Assembly: GCA_004154925.1 (NCBI GenBank)
Contig: QJNS01000704.1
Location: forward strand, 62,001 to 126,000
Direction of reading: 5' to 3'
Length of the DNA: 64,000 nucleotides
From: Monosporascus cannonballus
Lineage: Eukaryota > Ascomycota > Sordariomycetes > Xylariales
Shown here piece by piece: positions 1 to 14,400 of the stretch. The position numbers were made by a program, and so were the translations under genes. The notes below the pieces were generated by a model that worked only from the letters and a program-made list of their open reading frames with translations, had not been told where the DNA came from and made no database searches. The stretch's first letter is position 1. Every line of letters starts with the position of its first letter.

Positions 1-223
1 CACAGTTTTATACCCCCCTGCTGCTGGCCTCGCGTCATCTGCGCCAATGGCTTACGGAGATGTCTTACCTCGCGTCAATATTTTTTTCCTTTGCATCAGA
101 CCGCTAAAACCAGCCCCGAGCGTTGTCGCATACATTTCTCAATGTCTTCGTCGAGTAGGGTTGGATACCGAGGACCAGACATGAGCCCCTGTCATAGGTC
201 TTAAGTACCTAGGTTTGTGTAGA

Positions 224-3200
224 ATGGCGAGCCTCCCAAGCGTGGCTAGTAGCCAGCCGGACCAGCGTCATTTGAGACTGATTGCCGCCGCGGCACAGGC
301 AAACGAGGCGCGGGTACGTGACATTCTAACTGAGAATCTTCCGTGGACATCTGCGGTGGACCATGATGTATTGCGCCAATCGCTACAAAAAGTTGCGGCT
401 CGTGGCAAATTGTCCATCGTGCGACTGCTCATTAGCCACGGCGCCGAGGTCAATCCGCGACGAGAGAATGAGATCTCCGCACTTTTTAGGGCTGTCGAAG
501 GGGGTCATGCGGCTGTGGTCTCCGAACTTCTGAGTTGCAACGCGGATCCGAACTGCCGCAATCGCAGCGGGCAAACAGCTCTCTTCGCCGCGTGTCTGAA
601 GGGGCATGATGCAGTGGCCGAGTTACTACTAAAATCTGGAGCCGACATTGAAGCCCAGGATAAGGAAGGTCGAACGCCTCTACTGTTCCTAGCTTCAGAG
701 AAGCAGAGCAAATGGAAGTGGACAATGAAGACCGTCAAGTTGCTCCTCGATCACAAGGCGAACATCGAGGTGAAGGATCAGATCGGCCGGACGCCCTTAC
801 TGTGGGCTGCGATAAATGGCAATGTCGATCTGGCTCGAGCTCTTTTGGCGAACAACGCAAATATCCATGCCTCTAACAACCGCGGCCGTACGGCCCTACA
901 TCTCGCGGCGGAGAGCAACCAGAAAGACAGTTGCGCGGATATGGTGCAACTGCTGCTGGATTCAGGGGCCGACCCATGCGCGGTTAGTGATGGGGGCTGG
1001 AGTGCTCTCCACAACGCGGTACAGAACGGCCATCAAACTATTGTCCAGTTACTCCTCAAGACCAAGGCAAACGTTAACGCTCAGCTATTGAATGGAATGA
1101 CCCCTCTCCACTGGGCCGCTTTCAACGGGTTCGAAGACATTGTTCGGCTATTATTATCGAGGCCAGATGCCAATCTCTCCATCAGAGACAGCTTTGATCG
1201 CACCCCGATGCTTTGCGCGGCCGAGAGATATAATGCAGACATCGTCAAACTGCTCTCGCCTGAACGAGCGGCTGATCGGCTGTCGCCATCAGCCAAAGCG
1301 GCATGCAAGGCTTTCGAGGCCACAGTAGTCGATTTCGGGGAATTTGAAAAGAGACAGCTTGTATCCAAATACTCTGTCTATGACCTTTTGTATGGATGGG
1401 ATCAGGAAAACGATAAGCCCAGAATCCCGACGTTAACGAAGAATATCAAGTATAAACCGGACTTTCGATGGATTCATCTACCTGCAAATAATGTGCGATA
1501 CAGCGATCACACCCAACCCTAATGAGACATCAGCTGATATAACTTTCCAGATTGCTTGGGTTGAGGTAACCAAATACGTCTTGCGCACGGGGATATAAGC
1601 TTATGATTCTACAGACTCTTCTCGCAAAGTCCTTCATCGAGGCTGGGCACAGGGATATTGAAGCTTTCAAAGCATTAGAGAAGTGCTTCGACCAGGAACA
1701 CAGAGGACGTTTCCACCACGCTCATTTCATGCGGACTTCTTGTCAGAAGATATGCACGCCCCAACAAGGCGGCGCCGAAATTAGGAGAGATGATAGGGAA
1801 CTTACGCCCCTATCGGAAGAAACGTCCGAGATGTCCTTGGATTCAACCCAGAGTACGAAAGATTTGGAGTCTAAAAAACGGAGCGACCACTGCGAAGGGA
1901 ATGAAATGTTAAAATCCGAAATGAAGAAAAAGAGCAAGTCCGAGCAGATTGCTGAGCGACACCCTAAGAAGCATAAGCGGGGGAAAGGCTACCCTGGAAA
2001 CCCTCCACAAAAACAGGACACTAATATGAGTAATACGAGCGCACGACTTTCAGTGCCAGGCGCTTGGGAGACGTCCAGAATGCTTGCATCCAGTGGCAAG
2101 ATTGTCATTTTCGTGGGTGCACTGTGTCCCTTACTGTGTCCATGACTAATTGATCTTGAAGATGCCGTTCTTGCATTATGAGACAGATGCAAGGAGAGTC
2201 GAAATGGCTCAAGCGATTAGTGACGTGGACAAAAGGCTAGAGCCTCCCGAAAATTCACCTCCGGACTACATCCTTCTTGACGCCTACCTTAACCAAGTAC
2301 CCCGTCTGCATCCCCGAAGGACGCTTGACCAGTTTTTCTACCACGGGGTCGATACCTCCCTGAGAGACGAGGACCAGGTGGTATCGAGATACTGCGAGAG
2401 ATATTCTATCGAGAAGAAGGTTTTCATGGTAGACCAGCTTTGGCTCTGGGTCCTCGGGAAAGATCTCATTATAACTTGTTTCCCTCAACGCTGGAATCAG
2501 CCTAAGAGAGACCCGCTGAACGTTCTGGACAGTATTATTGAGGAAACTAATGCCAAGACAAGACCTCCTATCCAGTCCGTGTATGATCTAGCTCTTCTTA
2601 TTACCCAGTGCTGCTCGGGCTGTTTTGACCGTCATCTACCCCACGACCAAGATTATCAGTTCTTCGATATGTTCGAACATTCCATCGGAGTAGTTACAGA
2701 CAAGGAGAGCAGACTCTTTCGCCGGTTCAATACAGCTTCTAAGAAGTCTATGGAGATTCTACATCGCCATAAGCATGGGATGGGTCGTCATAACAGCCTG
2801 GTAAGTCAAATACCTGGTCCCCCTCAACGTCCTACCACTGAGACACCGTCTTTAGATATCCGATGCTCTGCTCGACATTAGCAACGAAACGAAGCTTTTA
2901 GCTGAGATAAAAGATATCCGCGACGAGCTAAGCATCATTGCCGTGATACTCGAATCTCAGCTATCCGCGCTGATAGACTTCGAGGATTTCGTCCTCGATG
3001 AGATCAGGGGCGACGGCAACCGCCGGGCCGCTGACACTAGGACTGCTGAGATCCGTAAGCGCGCGCGTGAGCAACGGCGCGGCATCGAATTCCGCCAAAA
3101 GGATCTGTATCGGATGGACAACCAAGCACAGAGTCTCTACATGAGCTTGACCGACCTGCTCGATCTCAAGCAGAAGCACTCCAACGCCCTCGAGGCGCGC

Positions 3201-3824
3201 TTCGCAGCCGATCAGGCGGTAATAGCTGCGAAGCAGGGGCAGACTATCATGGTGTTCACGATCGTAACCATCATCTTCCTCCCCATGTCCTTCATCGCGG
3301 CGTTCTTCGCTATCAACCTCCCAGAATGGGAGGGGACTCTGTCGATTGGATATGTGTCCAAGTACATGTTTGGTATTGGTTTAGGCATCTCCATCCCGTT
3401 GATCGCCATGGCGATCACCTTTACGGATATTGCTCATGGTATGAGAGGCCTCCTTGCATATGCTAAGCAGAAAATGTACGGGGAGGGAGGGGATCATGCG
3501 TCACAAGCCCATGAGAATGGGGTAGCACCCGACAGTGATATGCCTCTAGAGGCCAAAATGGACAAGCTCGAAATCATATCAACAAGAGGAAGGCCGTCGA
3601 CGCATTACAAAGGCCCTGACAGAGACTTCTGGCGCACCGACGCGACATTAAGAACTCGGCATAGCCGCGAAAGAAGCGTCGACTTCCACGGGAGACTATC
3701 CCCGGTATCGCCACGGGGGAATGGAATTACTTGGGCTAGGCCGAGCCTTGAACGAGGGCGACGGAAATTCAGCGAGGACCTGGAAAGAGGCGGGAGCGTC
3801 GGGCCGCCGTCAAGGAGACGATGA
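224..3824 (+). CDS. Ankyrin-repeat protein with C-terminal CorA-like transmembrane domain
   Basis: Five exons: 224-1492, 1551-1565, 1615-2112, 2162-2800, 2856-3824, giving about 1,129 aa. All junctions keep frame. Intron 3 has a clear gactaat branch site and intron 4 a gtaagt donor. I chose the ATG at 224 because no ATG precedes it in frame. Residues about 55-345 are a run of roughly nine ankyrin repeats with GRTPLL and GADI-type turns. A Lys/Glu-rich stretch follows (about 500-570). The C-terminal third carries the fungal CorA-like signature: LPANN joined to IAWVE across intron 1, then MPFLHYETD after intron 3. Two membrane helices lie at about 937-960 and 978-996, with AINLPEW after the first in place of the GMN of true CorA channels. 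A basic tail follows. Such proteins are common in filamentous fungi. Metal transport is not shown for this architecture, so a membrane-anchored ankyrin scaffold is equally possible. Confidence 0.85.
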
Positions 3825-5406
3825 ATGTTCGGAAAAGTAGCTGCCGTGAATTGGGAGGCATACAATGACGTAGTGAGCACGATGCACTTCCAGGTTTGTA
3901 CGTGGCAACTACGTGTCGTAGGAGTAACCGAGTTAGTCAACTGGAATTTTACGATCCTTTCCTGTACTCTTCGGTGGTTGATGGTAGCCCTGGTGGCTTG
4001 TTTGAGAGCCTTCTCACCATTGGTAAAGTTACCCCTTTTCGAAATGCCTACTTCATGACTAGGAGCACCGCATGCTTTTATTCACCCACCACTTATAACA
4101 GAAATGCGGTTAGATATCTCACGTTTGAAATTGCAATAGCCGTAGAAGAAGCAGATTCACGGTTGACCCTTCTCCACGCAAATTCTCGCCGGTTACACTG
4201 GCAGCTAGGGCAGTCCCGCTTCCCTGGTGTCCTGCTTAGCCTTCCCTGAAGGATGTCTACCTGGTGCTAACGTATCCACTCGTCGGCTTTTCTACAGTAA
4301 TTTTCCATTCCCGACTACGGCACCGTACGGGATCCGCCTTAGAGAGCACCTATGATCTAATAGCCACCGCTGGCAGCGTGTCCATCATGACCCGTGGGGC
4401 AAACCGAAGTCAGAAAGAGCTGCGCCGCGGCCTTGAGCTGTTGTTTTCATGACATCGTCTATTTATGACTTACAGTCCCTAGTCCGCAGTCTGCAGCAAC
4501 GGCGGGCCCGCGTCGTTCTCTGGTCACTTGCCGGAACCCTCGCGGTTTACCAACGCGGGCGTGTTTCGGTATTCCGTCGCCCATGGTGGGGGAATTATGA
4601 GACCGACGCGGTCGAAAGTTCATGGGCTAGGAGAATGCAACCTTACCCGGTAACTGAACGATGGCTTGCTCAGTACTGCTCGTCTCTCTCATGCTGCGTG
4701 GGGTCTTAATACAATACCCATTGCTCGTTCACCTAGCTTCGAAACGAGGGGGCGGAGGTTCCGAAGCATTTCCGAAGTTCAAGGCGTTTTGGCAGAAGAG
4801 AAGGCGAGATGTCAGAATGCTCAACACGGTTTTCTGTTTCCTGCTCACGTGGAAATGTTGGACTCTCCCAGGCATACCGCAATAGGGTAAACCACGTTGC
4901 TGGCGACGAAAATAGAAACCCGCGATGGACATTTGGCCAAGTTTTGGCTGTGGTCACCTTCATTCCCGTTCTGATGGACATAGTCACAGTTCTTCGAAGC
5001 ATGTTGGCTAACCTTGCATGATAGCATTCCCGCTAACATTAGGTTAGTCTGTCCAGAGAAGCGGCTCACTAAGAACGTCTCCAAGGCATTCCTAGTAGTG
5101 CCGAGTACGCTGCCAGGCCACGAAGAGAAAATGGGGTCTCGAGACGCAAGGGTGGCAAACATGCATGAGCGCCGATGTGCATTGTTTCCATCAATATTGG
5201 CGCGAATTACTAGGGGAATGAAGCAAAGGCGGCCGGGAAATCGTCGATATTGATTGGTAAATGACTAGTATTTCGTTATTGGTAGAACTTTTCATTGCTT
5301 CCCGCGGGGATGGACAGAAGATTGGAGTGGAAAAGTATTATTTGTGGCATTATTGATGACAACGCAAAATGCAAACAGACAGTGAAGGAGATGATTCGTA
5401 GATCGA
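3825..5406. other. Intergenic, convergent 3' ends
   Basis: This stretch lies between the 3' end of the ankyrin-CorA gene and the 3' end of the NRPS gene. Short open frames occur (for example 4449-4709 +), but none has a recognisable motif, a signal peptide or convincing splice partners. I see no RNA gene or repeat. Confidence 0.5.
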
Positions 5407-8400
5407 TTATTGGAGTCCCTCCTCCAGCGCGCGCACAATACGTTGTACCATTTCAGAAGCTTCAGCTTGCGAGTAAGAAGGAGACAAGGAGAACACCCCG
5501 ATATCCATCGACTCCCCACGAACCGCGACCTCGATATCGACCGCATCCTGTAGAACCCATGCGTTAGAGGATCTTGTACAAAATGCCCCAAAGACAGGAC
5601 GTGAGGGGAACTTACTACGTAGTAGTCTCTCACAGGGTTCTTTGATAGCAATGGCTCGTCCGGACTGGTCAGCTGAGGCAGAGAGCCGCCGTTTACCTTC
5701 AGCAGCGCCGCGTCAGCGGGCACCTCCTCCACAGAGACTTTGTCCCCATTTTTAGAGTCGCCTGGGAGACTGAGAAAGTTGACAAAGGTGTCGATCTGCA
5801 CTCCAGTCCATTGGCCTATCTCCCACAGGCCCGCAGTGGCGCTCTCAAGGGCACTTATGTTACGGAGGTCCTTTTGGATTTCGGCTGCCAGTGAGTGGAT
5901 CGTTTCAGAGCCCGGGGATCTAACACGTAGTGGTACAATGATTAATGTTGGGAACGGTACGTCTTCTAGCCCAGGGACATTGGTCCTGTTAGCCAAGTAG
6001 ATGCCGAAGACAGCATCACCGTTGCCCCTGGTACTCCCGTATCCCCGATGATACGCGAGGACTTTGGCATATGCCGCGAAGAACAGAGCTTGTAACGTCA
6101 CCCCATGCGTGGAAGCCAGGTGTTTAAGCCTGCAAAGATCGGGGACAGCATCTCTTTTGAGTTCTGCAACTTGAACCACATGCTTTTCTGAGCCCGGACG
6201 GTCAATCGAGGGGGTTGGGGATGACGCTCCCTCTAGATACGACGTCCAGAATGCTTGCGCCTTCCTTTTGACGTCTCCGGAACTGTGGTCTGATACGAGT
6301 TTGCACCAGGCGTTGAGGCTGCTAGGCGATAATGACGACGGCTGAGTGCCGCAGAGCTCTGCAAAGCGGCCCATGACGATCGGCAAACTGACTCCATCGT
6401 ACAGTGCATGATGGATTCGAAGACGTATAATGGCCTCACCTGGTTCGTATCCTTCAACCGTCACGAATGCGAAGGGGGTAGGCGCAGCTTGATATCTCCA
6501 CTGCCTCTCACCGATACGCTCTATGTTTCCCAGGGTGGCTACATGACTTGACTCGGGCTGAGTGATGATTTGGATAATCGGGGTTGAGACAGAGCCAGTG
6601 GCGACGAAATGAGTCCGCAAAATAGGGAGTTCGGTGGTCAACCGTCTCCAAGCGTTTGCGACTGCGTCGGGGCTTGCACATCCGGTGATCTTGTATGTGA
6701 ATGTCGGATAGAACAACAAGCCACTGGTGTTTTGCCATACGGTCAACATGTGAACCTGCATGGGCAATGCAGGCAGTACTTTCTCAATAACATTCAGATC
6801 AATACGGGCATCACCTAGCAGAGGAGGTAGATCGAGGTCCTTTAAGGGTGAATTGGCGCGACTTTGGACGTCCTCGGGACGCTCCTCAGATATTCCACTA
6901 CTATCAACAAGTTGGCGAATTGAGTCCGCTTTCAGCAAGTCCCGGACGGATACGGAAAGGCCAAGCTTGCGGAGCATAGAGCTAGCTTTAATGGCACTGA
7001 TCGAGTCAAGGCCTAGATGATAGATGGTGTCGTCGGGGTTGATCGAATCCTTCTTCAGCCCGGAGAGCTGAGCTAGGACTTCAACAACTGGAGAATCGAT
7101 TTCAGACCACTCTGTATGTCGGTCATGCGGGGTCTCGTGTGGCGCATTACTCTCGAACTGGAGTTCATCCTTGGGTGTGAATGCGTCTTGGCCGCATACC
7201 ATTACTCTGCCATTGTGCGGTTCAAATTGAACTACTTCCGCGTCTTGATTCTTGGAAACGTAGTGCAGAACGACTTCGAGATCCTCAAGGGTTCGTCTAG
7301 CATTATCCCAAGAGCCAAAGCGCTCGTCGCAGGCAATGCGCCACATTACCGACGCATCGGAGACTTCCATCTCAATGCAGATGGGATACTCGACTGCCGA
7401 AGTCCCTTGGACAGACTCCATGATTGGCGGGTCTTCATTTGGACTGTCAGCACTGTTCTGTAAGACGAATAGCGTATTGAAAAGATGCTGGCCTTGGACA
7501 CCGGCGAGCTTTTGGGCCTGTCGTAAGGAGACATGCTGAAACTCTAAAACCTCCGACATCGTAGCTTGCAAAGAACGTAGATATTCTGTTACACTGCCAT
7601 GGAGAACGACTCGCATGGGTACCGTGTTCATGGTCGGGAACATCAGCTCCTGTGCTTCGTCGGTGTCCCTTCCAGACAATACGATTCCGAACGTGACATC
7701 CAAGGCTTTGACGAGCGTTGCGAGAACGACTGCCCAGCAAGCTTGGCTTAGAACCTGTGGCGTGATACCGTAGGTCCTGCATAGTGTTTTAAGTTCCATG
7801 GGCGTGAATCTGGACACTACCTCAGCTCGATGTACCACAGGATTCTGCATATCAGGCATGGCCGTCCTGGTATCCAGAAGAGTAGGATGCGCGCCATGCA
7901 GGAAGTCTGCCCAGAAGCCCCGTGAAGCTGGCCCGGAGCTGAAGAGTAAATGAGAGAGGTAAGACTCGTACGGCTTTCGCGTTCCATAGTGGCAATTATA
8001 CGCAGCTCGGACGTCTCGGTATAACATATCCAGCGACCAACCGTCATATAACGCGTGAGAGATTGATATTACGACATACTGATCGGTGGGCGTTGTGACG
8101 AAGTTGACTTGAAAAAGGCCCGACTTCGCATTCGCGTTCTTCGCCTTACTCCGAGCGTGATCAATGACTGTTTGGACCTTGTCGAGGTCACCGAGCTCCA
8201 AAGTAGGGCTCAATTCGATGTTATTGCTTCTCACAACTTGACAAAACGCGGCAGGGATCTTTGGATCCTCCACCTGCTCGAAAGACGTTCTTAGGATCGG
8301 AGAATTGTCGTAGACTGTAGTCCAGGCAGATTTCAAGCGGCCCATATCCGTTCCCGGGATAATCCTTAGCACGTCGTGATTGAAATATCGATAGAAGCCA

Positions 8401-11400
8401 GACAACAGCATATCTGCGACCATGGAGTCCTGCAGCGGAGTTGGAGGCAAGACGGTTTCGATATCGTCGAGGTTTGCTCCGAGTCCCTCCAGATATCGTT
8501 TTAACTCGCTCGTCGCTCGCGTAAGTTCATCATCGTGTGCCGCCAAACCATTGACCTGCGGCTGGGCCTTATCCTGCGACGACAGAATGCTCTGAATCGA
8601 TGCTCTCTTCATAAGATCGCTAGTGGTGACGCGGAGCCCTAGGTTGTTCAATCTCGCAGCTAGCTTGATTGCGTCGATACTGTCCAAGCCCAGTTCGAAG
8701 ATAGACGCTGTTTCCGCAACTTCATCTTCGGCCAATCCTGCAAGCAATGCAATTTCACGGCGGAGCTTCTTGGCCAGCTCGGTCCATTCAAACGGGGAGG
8801 TACCTCCTTGTGCGTAAGAGGGCATCTGGTTGCTGCCAGTCCTACTATGATGAACGGTTGAGATGTCACTGTTTGTGGGGATCGTCTCACTTCTGATAGG
8901 AACTATTGTATCGTCGTCTGACGCTGCGAGGGAAGCAAGACTATGCTGCAACTTACCCAGGAGACTCTCAAGTGCCTCCTTATCCGCTATTCCAGCCTGT
9001 GCGACGAGGGTAACCCTTAGGCATTGTTCTTGGGCTAGCACAACTTCGAGTGCAAGGGGATAATCGGCGACAGCGGTGGAACTGATAGAGGACCAAAGGT
9101 CAGAATTCCCAACCTCGGAACTATACTCGCGGTCAAACGTAAAGAGAGTATCAAACAGCTGCCGTCCGCGTGAGCACCACTTCTGAATGTCGCGAAGTGG
9201 GGTATGCACGAAATCGAGGACGGAAGTGTTGTATTCGTGGACTTTGCGAACAAAAGTCCCCCAGGTCGTGATGTCGGATGTTTCAACTCGGAATGGCAAG
9301 GTATTAAACATAGGACCGATGACGTTCTCGGCCCCTTCGTAGAGGATTGACCTTCCAGAGAACACTACTCCGATGGTGGGGGTCACTGTGAAGTACTGCT
9401 GTAGCACTACTAGCCATGCTGCCTGCATCATCGTTTGGTGTGTCACCCCGAGCGCAATTCGACGCACTTCTAGGCCATCGATACCGATGATTCGACTTAC
9501 AACCGTATCGGAAGTAGACGGGGTGGATGTGAGTCGAGGCAGCGGCTCGAATGCGTAGGATTTGAATAGAGCCTCCCAGAAAGGCCTGGATGAGCTGTGA
9601 AAGAAAAGGGGCCCGTGCGGCAGAACATCTAGGAAAGAAGGGCCATATCCGCTACATGTCTCGTGATATTCTTCGATAACCTTCCGAAGGATGAGTTCAA
9701 AGCTGTGGGCATCGTAGACAGCGTGGAACAGCCGTAGCACCAGTACATGTTCTTGTGGGCTATGAATGTAATCCAGCTCAAGGGGATAGCGCATCGCATC
9801 CTGATTCATCTCGACCCAGGTTCGGTGGCGAGCAGAGATACATTCTTCAATGTCACCATCCTGAATGTCCAATTCGCTCCAACGTAATGGCTCTCCTTTC
9901 AGCGCCGCCTGGACGTACCCCTCAGGCGTCTGGATGAATGCTGTCCTCAGTATCGAACATGAGCTAACTACGCCCGTCCAGGCGTCTTTCAAGCGCTCAG
10001 TGGCGACTAAAGGGCTTAGAGAAATGCGGAAATGGTTAAAGTAAGCCGAATGATCACCAGTAGTGCGTGACCTCGTGAGCATGCCTCCTTGAAGGGGCGT
10101 ACACGGGGCAATGTATTCAACGCTGTCGTTCGCTATCTCCAGCGTCCTGCATAACAGGCCGAGATACTTGTGGTAGCGAGCGCGTATTAATTGCTTCACT
10201 TGAAGCACCTGACTGGCGAGAGTTGGCGCGTTCTCCTGTCCTAGCACCTGAGCTAGGCGGCTGATTCGGGGGTTCTTGAGGATAAGCGACGGAGTGGCAG
10301 AGGGGAAGCCTTCTGCCTGGAGGCTCCTAGCTACTCTAGTGACAGTTATCGAGTCAATTCCAAGTTCGAATATGGTTGATGAAGGTTGCATTGAAGAGAG
10401 CTCAGCCCGCGTGATTGTGGAGAGCACGCTGGCTATTCGGTGTTCCCTGTTACTCAGTTCTCTACGTGTCCCCGTGACGCCCATGGAAAGACATCGGAGC
10501 TGCTCTGACGATAGTGTAGAGAAAAGTTGTTTGAGACTGTTCAGGTTCGCCTTATTGTTTGCCGAAAGTGGAATGAATGGAATGGTAAAGACAAAAGTAG
10601 GAACCATATATCCAGGCACACGCTCCCGGCAAGCGCCTTGGGCCTCTTTAGCAATGGTGAGCGAAGCTTCATCAGACAGAACATGCAACTCCTTGGAAGA
10701 GGTTGAACTCGTTCGGGGAGCGACGAAGGATACGATGAGGTCCCTGTCCTGACTGCCATGTCGAGTGACCAAAGTAGCCACGTCTGCTACTTGTGAGACG
10801 CTAGCCTTGATAGCGTGATTAATCTCTCCAATTTCCAGTCGCTGTCCACGGAGTTTAACCTGATCATCAGCGCGGCCGAGGAAGTCGATAGAACCATCAT
10901 GGAGGACGCGAACTAGATCGCCAGTGCGATAGACGCGGTCACCGCATTGCTTCAAGACTGGGAAGCGCTCCCTAGTGAGCTGTTGACGGTTTAGGTACCC
11001 TTTGCCAACTAGTCTCCCTGACACGCACAGTTCTCCGACACCACCCCTGAAAACTGGTATTTCGGTACCGGGATGGAATACATAACCCCCGACGTTCGGA
11101 AACAGGTGTCCGATGTTTGATGATCTTCCATTCGCGGGAACCCTTTGGAACATCGTGACACCAATCGTGGCTTCCGTAGGTCCGTAGGCGTTGTAGATGA
11201 CTTCCGTGGGGCCCCAATTATCTAACACGTCTTGGCGGAGCTGTTCTCCCCCCGTGATAAATACGCCCCTGCACAGACTTGGCGCTTCATCTGGGTGAAC
11301 CAGCCTCGCAAGACTGGGAGTAAGATCAATGTGGGTGATCTCAAGCTTAGAGATCGTTTTGATCAAATCGTTGAGAATGAGATCTCTAGGTGCTGCCACG

Positions 11401-14400
11401 ACGGTGATGCCGACGAACCAAGACCAGTATTGTTCTAAGACAGAAACATCAAAGTGGAATGAGGCAAATTGCAGCCATCTGGATTGAGAATCCCAGTGGC
11501 CTGAGAATAGCTCCTTGAAGGCCTGCATGGCTTGTACGGCGTTATCATGACTGATGAGACACCCCTTCGGAGTGCCTGTAGTGCCGCTTGTATAGAGACA
11601 ATAGCAGGTATCGGATGGTGAGATTGGAGATGACGGGCTGAAAAGGGTCGTCGGAACTGTCAAAAGGACATAGTCACCCACCTCAAGTATCGGTACTGGG
11701 CAAGCGAAACTCAGATTGGAATGCCATGCCTCCGCGATTAGCAGACATGCGGCCTTTGAATCGCGGAGGATGAATTCCTGTCGCGAAGACGGCGCGGAGG
11801 GATCTAGTGCCAAGAACGAGTAACCAGCCTTCAAGATCCCAAGTATTGAGAAATATGCCTCCGGGCATTTGTCAAAACAGATTGCCACGATACTCTTCGA
11901 AGGTATATGATGTCTATGAAGGATGTTTGCCACTCTATTTCCCATGGCGTCCAACTCCCGATATGTCCATCTCCGACGGTTGATATTGTCAGTAAGCTCG
12001 TCAACGAATTCCAGCGCGAGCGAATCTGGTCGTGCTTGAACGGTCTTTTCGACAAGCTGATGTAGCAGCTCGGCACTAGAAGAAAGCTCTGGGTGGGCCG
12101 GAGGTAGAACTGAGTAGAGCTTTGGGGTTTGGCTTGCGAGCCGATGACTATGACCGCCTGGACACGTAACCAGATCAACGAAGATGGCATTGAGCTGCTC
12201 TAGCATCATTTCTGCTTGCTCAGCAGGTAAGACGCTATCGTCGAAGGTGAGGTTAAACTGGAGCTTGTCAATGGTCTCCTCGACTTCTAGCGAGACGGGA
12301 TAGTCCACCGATGCGGCCTCATCTAGAATTGTCCATGGTAGGCGGTGGCGATCTTGGTCCGCGACCTGGTAAACGAGAATAGTGTCAAAGAGAGAACTAT
12401 CCGGACGACCCAGCCATCGCTGAATGAGAGGCAAAGGGGTATGCTCGTACCGCCGAAGAGTGGCATTGTACTGCAGCATGGAATGAAGAAGTTCCAAGTT
12501 AGACTCGAAATTCTGTGCTATGACGGGTAAAGTCGAGATCATCGGGAACACTGCCTGCTTTGATTCTTCTGTTGTTCGTCCATCAAACACGACTCCGAAG
12601 GTAACGGTTAACTCTCCATGGTAGGCAGATAGCAGACGTGTCCAGGCTGCTTGCAATGCAGCCTGAATAGTTATGCCTGCATCTGCAGCATGTCGCTGGA
12701 GAATTCCCAGAGATGTGCCACAGGCGGCTGAGACGGCCGAGAAGGTCTGCTTTTGTACACGAAGAGGCGTGAGTGTCGGGAAGCTATTAATTACAAGACT
12801 TTCGGCCTGACTTTTCCAAAACGCCTCTGAGACGCGTTGGGAGTCCATCGGCCTGAAAAGTTGAGATATTGCTGACTCAACTCCAGAGTAGGTACGGACC
12901 TCCTTATGTTCTATAAAGCAAGCCAAGTCGTGAAGTAACTCGCGAAGCGAGTGTGCATCGTACAACGCGTGATGCATTGCCAGGTGCATAGTGGATGGAC
13001 CGGCGTCCCGATCTACTAAGAGGACTCGCCAGGGGGGCCACGAGAGTGTGCGCAGAGCGCCCTGAGCAGACTGGACCCGCCATTGTCGGATATCCACGGA
13101 TTCGGCCTTACTTCTCGTGACTGGAATAGCGATGAATCCGGGTGGATAGACAACCATGGCAAAAGAGCTGTCAGAGTGGTTAACAGACACAAATCCAGTA
13201 CGCAAGATCTGATGCTGCGTAACCAGTTGCTCCCATGCTTGAACAAGGTTATCGGCGTCGAGGCCGACGTTCAAGGTCCAACTTGAGAAGTTAAAGTAAT
13301 GCTTCCCTTCGGATATGAGAAATTGTGATAGCATCCCCTGTTGAACAGGAGAGCAAGGGAATACAGCCTCAAGCTCTTCCGAAAGGTCTTTGACAGATGT
13401 CAAGTCTCGAGATACCGCTTGCCGAAACGCTTCAAAGTCATACGTAGGAACCTCGCTGTCCTCCAGTTGATCTTCTATGCAGGAGGCAATACCCGCACAA
13501 GTCGGATTTGCCATAATATCCGCTGCAGAGATAACACGATCTTGTCGTCGAAGCGATGCAGCAAGCTGCACCGCACCGATACTGTCCAGACCAAACCGAT
13601 AGATGGGCATGTGACGCTCAATCTTCTCTTCAGGTACGTTGGCTAGCTTCGACAATACGGATCGGACCATCATTTCCTCCTTGCTCCAGGTACCCTCGTC
13701 TGCAGAGGATTCTGGGGTCCTGATAGGCGTTTCCCGCTCTGAGGGTGTTGGGTCTAATTGAGCTATCTGGCCTTGCAATTCAAGCGGTAGCTTTGAACGA
13801 GTCGGGAAGTAGGAGGAAGGATGGGCAAGGCAATCATCGAAAACGTGCTGGAAAACGTCCCGAATAAGTTCTAGAGTTTGATAGGAGAACATCGAGCTAC
13901 ACCGTGATCAGTGGTCGCTCGACTGCCACATAACCGAGGAGGTAGTACTTACGAGCTGCGGTGAAGCTGTAATCCGAGCATGTTCTGCTCTTTTATCGGA
14001 GTCAGTTCGCAGATGATTGGTACCTACGCTTACGTCAATATCGTCAAACCATACGAGAAACAGGAACATTTGCTCACGTCCATAACCCCACGGTCCTCCT
14101 CCAAGATCCAGACTGTTTCATCTAGGGGCTCAGACTGGGGTTGTAAGATGAGCAAGGTGTCGAATAGACGCGATGATAACTGCAACCGGGACTGTATTCG
14201 GCGGAGACCCGTGAACTGATAAGGCAGCATCTCGATATTCAACGAGTGGAACTTCTTGAGGAGTTCCAAGGTTGATCCTGAGTTGGCCAAATCCATCCGA
14301 ATGGGCACCGTGTTGAAGCATGGGGCGACGAGAGTATCGATGTTGTCCAAGGCTACTGAGCGACCGCTGACGACATTTCCGAAGCAGACATCTTGGCCTT

